A stretch of 16,204 nucleotides of DNA from Bacillota bacterium (GTDB lineage Bacteria > Bacillota > Clostridia > Christensenellales > Aristaeellaceae), in contig JAEZTD010000111.1 in NCBI GenBank assembly GCA_023443705.1, forward strand, positions 1 to 16,204, read 5' to 3'. Both the position numbers and the translations under genes were made by a program. Under the pieces are notes generated by a model. The model made no database searches. It was not told the DNA's origin and was given only the letters and a program-made list of their open reading frames with translations. Shown piece by piece: positions 14,156 to 16,204 of the stretch (its first letter is position 1; every line of letters starts with the position of its first letter).

Positions 14156-16204
14156 GTGAACGGACAGTGGATCTGGCTTGATGGCGGCAAATTTTGTGAA
14201 AATGAGCGCGCGTGCTTTACGCGCGCCTTTGCGCTTTCGGGCGTTCCCGATCAGGCGCGTCTTACAATCTCCGCGGATACCCGGTATGTGGCGTATTTGA
14301 ACGGCGAGGAGATCGCGCGCGGGCCCGTGCGCAGCGTCCGAGAGCGCTGGTTTTATGATGAGATCGACGTCTCCCCGAACCTGCGAAGCGGCGAAAACCT
14401 GCTCGCGGTGTCCGTCTGGAGCTACGGCTGGTCCACCTATCAAACCATCGCCTCGGCGGGCGGGCTTTGCTTCGAACTCTCTGCGGACGGCGAAACCCTC
14501 TTCCGGTCGGACAGGGCCGTCCGCTGCCATCGGGACGAGGGGCATCAGTCCTTCAGGCCCAAGCGCAACGTAAACCTAGGTTTTACCGACAGCTACGACG
14601 CGGGACGGTTTTCGCAAGACTGGATCGAAAGCCCCGCCGCCAGCGCCGGCTGGGCACCCGCCGCGCCCATCGAGGACCTTTTCGGCCCGCTCACCCGGTC
14701 ACCCATCAACGCGTGGAACCTCGAATACCGGAGCCCTCAGCGCGTCAGCCGGGCGTTCCTGGCGGAAAATGGCTGTCAGCAGGTGACCATCAACACCCGA
14801 TCCACGTTTTTTGGCGACCGATGGGACGCCGACGAGACCATCTTCACCGGCTTCATCGCGATGGTTCTCACCGCGCCGGAGGAAACGAGCGGCCGCATCG
14901 CCTTCCCCAACCGCACGTGGAACGGCATCATCGGCGACTTTCGGATTGACGGAACGCTTTACCCGGTCGACAATCAGCATCGGGACATCGAGGTCTCCCT
15001 CAAGGCGGGAAAAAACCTCTTCCTGATGCAGGTCTCCGGGAAATTCGACGACCTGTACGCCCACTTTGAGTTCGTGTTCCCGGTCAAACTGGGCTTTGAG
15101 GACCACCTCGGGCGGACGGAGGAACCCTTCTTCGTGATCGGCCCCACGCAGGTCATTTCCTCCAAGCCGGACGGCTTCCAGAAGGTGTACGGCGGGCTCG
15201 ACGAGTACAACCGCGTGGAGGAGAATACGCCGGAGCATGACCGGATCTTTTCCTGCGATTCGCTGGAGGCGCTCAGCCGCTTCGAGGCGCACATTCGCCC
15301 CGTGCCCGGGCGCTATACCTGGTACGACCAGTACCTTCTGTCGCTGGCGCGAAACCTGAGGACGATTCGGGAACGCCCGGTCGACGCGCGCCTTTCGGCA
15401 GTTTTGTGGGACAACGACGCCTCCGTGGCGCTGGACGCGTCCGGCGGCGCTTTTCAGTGTCTGATCCTGGACTTCGGCGACATCTACGTGGGCAGTTTCG
15501 AGTTCGCGCTCCGGGCGAATGCGGGCGACCAGGTCTACATCTACGGCTTTGAGAACATGTTTGAGGGGGCGATCGACCATACCATCGGCCTCAACAATGG
15601 CATGTACTATACCTGCGCCCCAGGGTGGCAGCGCTACCGGGGGTTTGCGAGGATCGGCATGCGCTATGCGCTGATCATGGTCAAAAACCCGGAAAAACCG
15701 GTGCTCCTTCAGAAATTCGGCCTCCGGTGCCGCGTTCGCGCCAGCGCGGCGCAGGGCGCATTCCGCTCGGACGATTATCTGCTGAACCAGATCTACGACA
15801 TGTGCCGCCACACCCATGAATTGTGCGTGGAGGATACCTTCACCGACTGCCCGACCTACGAGCAGGCGTTCTGGATCGGCGATGCCCAGATCAGTTCGTT
15901 CATCAACGGCTGGGTGTGCGGCGACTACGATTTCCTTCGGCACAACATCGAGATCGGCGCGACCGCCCTTAAAAACACCCCGATGATGAACGCGCTGACT
16001 CCGACCGATTGGAACACATCCATCCCGATGTGGGCGTTCAACTGGATCACCGCGATCCAGGAGTACGAGCGCATGACGCGGGACAGTTCGCTCTCGTCCC
16101 GGCTCTATCCGACCATTCGGGAGGTCATGGCGTACTACATCGGCTTCATGGACGCGCGGGGCGGCCTTTTGATCAACGGCTGGAACATGCTGGACTGGGC
16201 GGCG
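14156..16204 (+). CDS. Alpha-L-rhamnosidase, GH78-type, C-terminus beyond the window
   Basis: Partial gene: 683 codons are open with no stop before the window edge. Predicted inverting exo-alpha-L-rhamnosidase that trims terminal rhamnose; no signal peptide, so cytoplasmic. N-terminal beta-sandwich modules carry WIWLDGG (residues 5-11), SADTRYVAYLNG (39-50) and RGPVR (55-59); a later module has ILDFGDIYVGS (437-447). The (alpha/alpha)6 barrel begins around 540, and its catalytic signature DCPTYEQAFWIGDAQ (564-578) keeps D564, E569 and D576 at the spacing of the acidic residues in known GH78 enzymes (DCPQRxERLGWTGD); TYEQ replacing QRxE is a variation. I chose GTG 14156 because GGGAGG lies 7 nt before it and WIWLDG then falls at the usual N-terminal position. 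The in-frame ATG 14120, overlapping the previous stop, would add 12 residues but has a poorly spaced site. It is the last visible gene of the hydrolase operon; the general base glutamate is beyond the edge. Confidence 0.88.
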   Translation, partial: MNGQWIWLDGGKFCENERACFTRAFALSGVPDQARLTISADTRYVAYLNGEEIARGPVRSVRERWFYDEIDVSPNLRSGENLLAVSVWSYGWSTYQTIASAGGLCFELSADGETLFRSDRAVRCHRDEGHQSFRPKRNVNLGFTDSYDAGRFSQDWIESPAASAGWAPAAPIEDLFGPLTRSPINAWNLEYRSPQRVSRAFLAENGCQQVTINTRSTFFGDRWDADETIFTGFIAMVLTAPEETSGRIAFPNRTWNGIIGDFRIDGTLYPVDNQHRDIEVSLKAGKNLFLMQVSGKFDDLYAHFEFVFPVKLGFEDHLGRTEEPFFVIGPTQVISSKPDGFQKVYGGLDEYNRVEENTPEHDRIFSCDSLEALSRFEAHIRPVPGRYTWYDQYLLSLARNLRTIRERPVDARLSAVLWDNDASVALDASGGAFQCLILDFGDIYVGSFEFALRANAGDQVYIYGFENMFEGAIDHTIGLNNGMYYTCAPGWQRYRGFARIGMRYALIMVKNPEKPVLLQKFGLRCRVRASAAQGAFRSDDYLLNQIYDMCRHTHELCVEDTFTDCPTYEQAFWIGDAQISSFINGWVCGDYDFLRHNIEIGATALKNTPMMNALTPTDWNTSIPMWAFNWITAIQEYERMTRDSSLSSRLYPTIREVMAYYIGFMDARGGLLINGWNMLDWAA

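Noticed and set aside
14699..15943. Minus-strand open frame opposite the rhamnosidase
   Set aside because: The plus strand encodes clear GH78 motifs through the whole stretch; the antisense frame is a by-product of GC-rich third codon positions.

Overview
The window looks like part of a GC-rich Bacillota genome, most likely a Clostridia-type gut or anaerobic carbohydrate degrader. The evidence is strong GGAGG-type ribosome binding sites on nearly every gene, sigma-A-like TTGACA/TATAAT promoters, a CUT1 sugar ABC transporter with no ATPase gene beside it, an AraC-type regulator, and cytoplasmic glycoside hydrolases in tight operons. The taxonomic call is inference; no RNA gene or phylogenetic marker is present. 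I found no tRNA, rRNA, CRISPR array, transposase or phage gene.

Layout. (1) 63-2715, plus strand: a two-gene operon with an FGGY-family sugar kinase and a mannitol-1-phosphate 5-dehydrogenase-like enzyme, probably a small sugar or polyol utilisation unit feeding fructose-6-phosphate or a similar intermediate into central metabolism. (2) About 2720-4320: a clearly AT-richer island with a hairpin terminator, a non-coding stretch and one minus-strand family 2 glycosyltransferase with its own near-consensus promoter, likely a later acquisition. (3) 4335-8666, minus strand: an AraC-type regulator, an extracellular sugar-binding protein and two permeases. The binding protein has its own promoter, and a perfect 16-bp hairpin separates it from the permease genes. 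(4) 8704-16204, plus strand, divergent from the regulator: a catabolic operon of a uroporphyrinogen-decarboxylase (UroD)-superfamily protein, a GH38 alpha-mannosidase, a second and very different UroD-superfamily protein, and a GH78-type alpha-L-rhamnosidase cut by the window end.

How it may work together (inference): the binding protein and permeases import an oligosaccharide or glycoside, energised by a shared ATPase encoded elsewhere. The AraC protein senses it. The cytoplasmic alpha-mannosidase and alpha-L-rhamnosidase, neither with a signal peptide, cut it. The two UroD-fold proteins woven into the hydrolase operon are the least explained part. They have methyltransferase-type ancestry, no corrinoid protein or reactivase is visible nearby, and their job in glycan breakdown is unknown. 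This is the best candidate for an undescribed function in the window.
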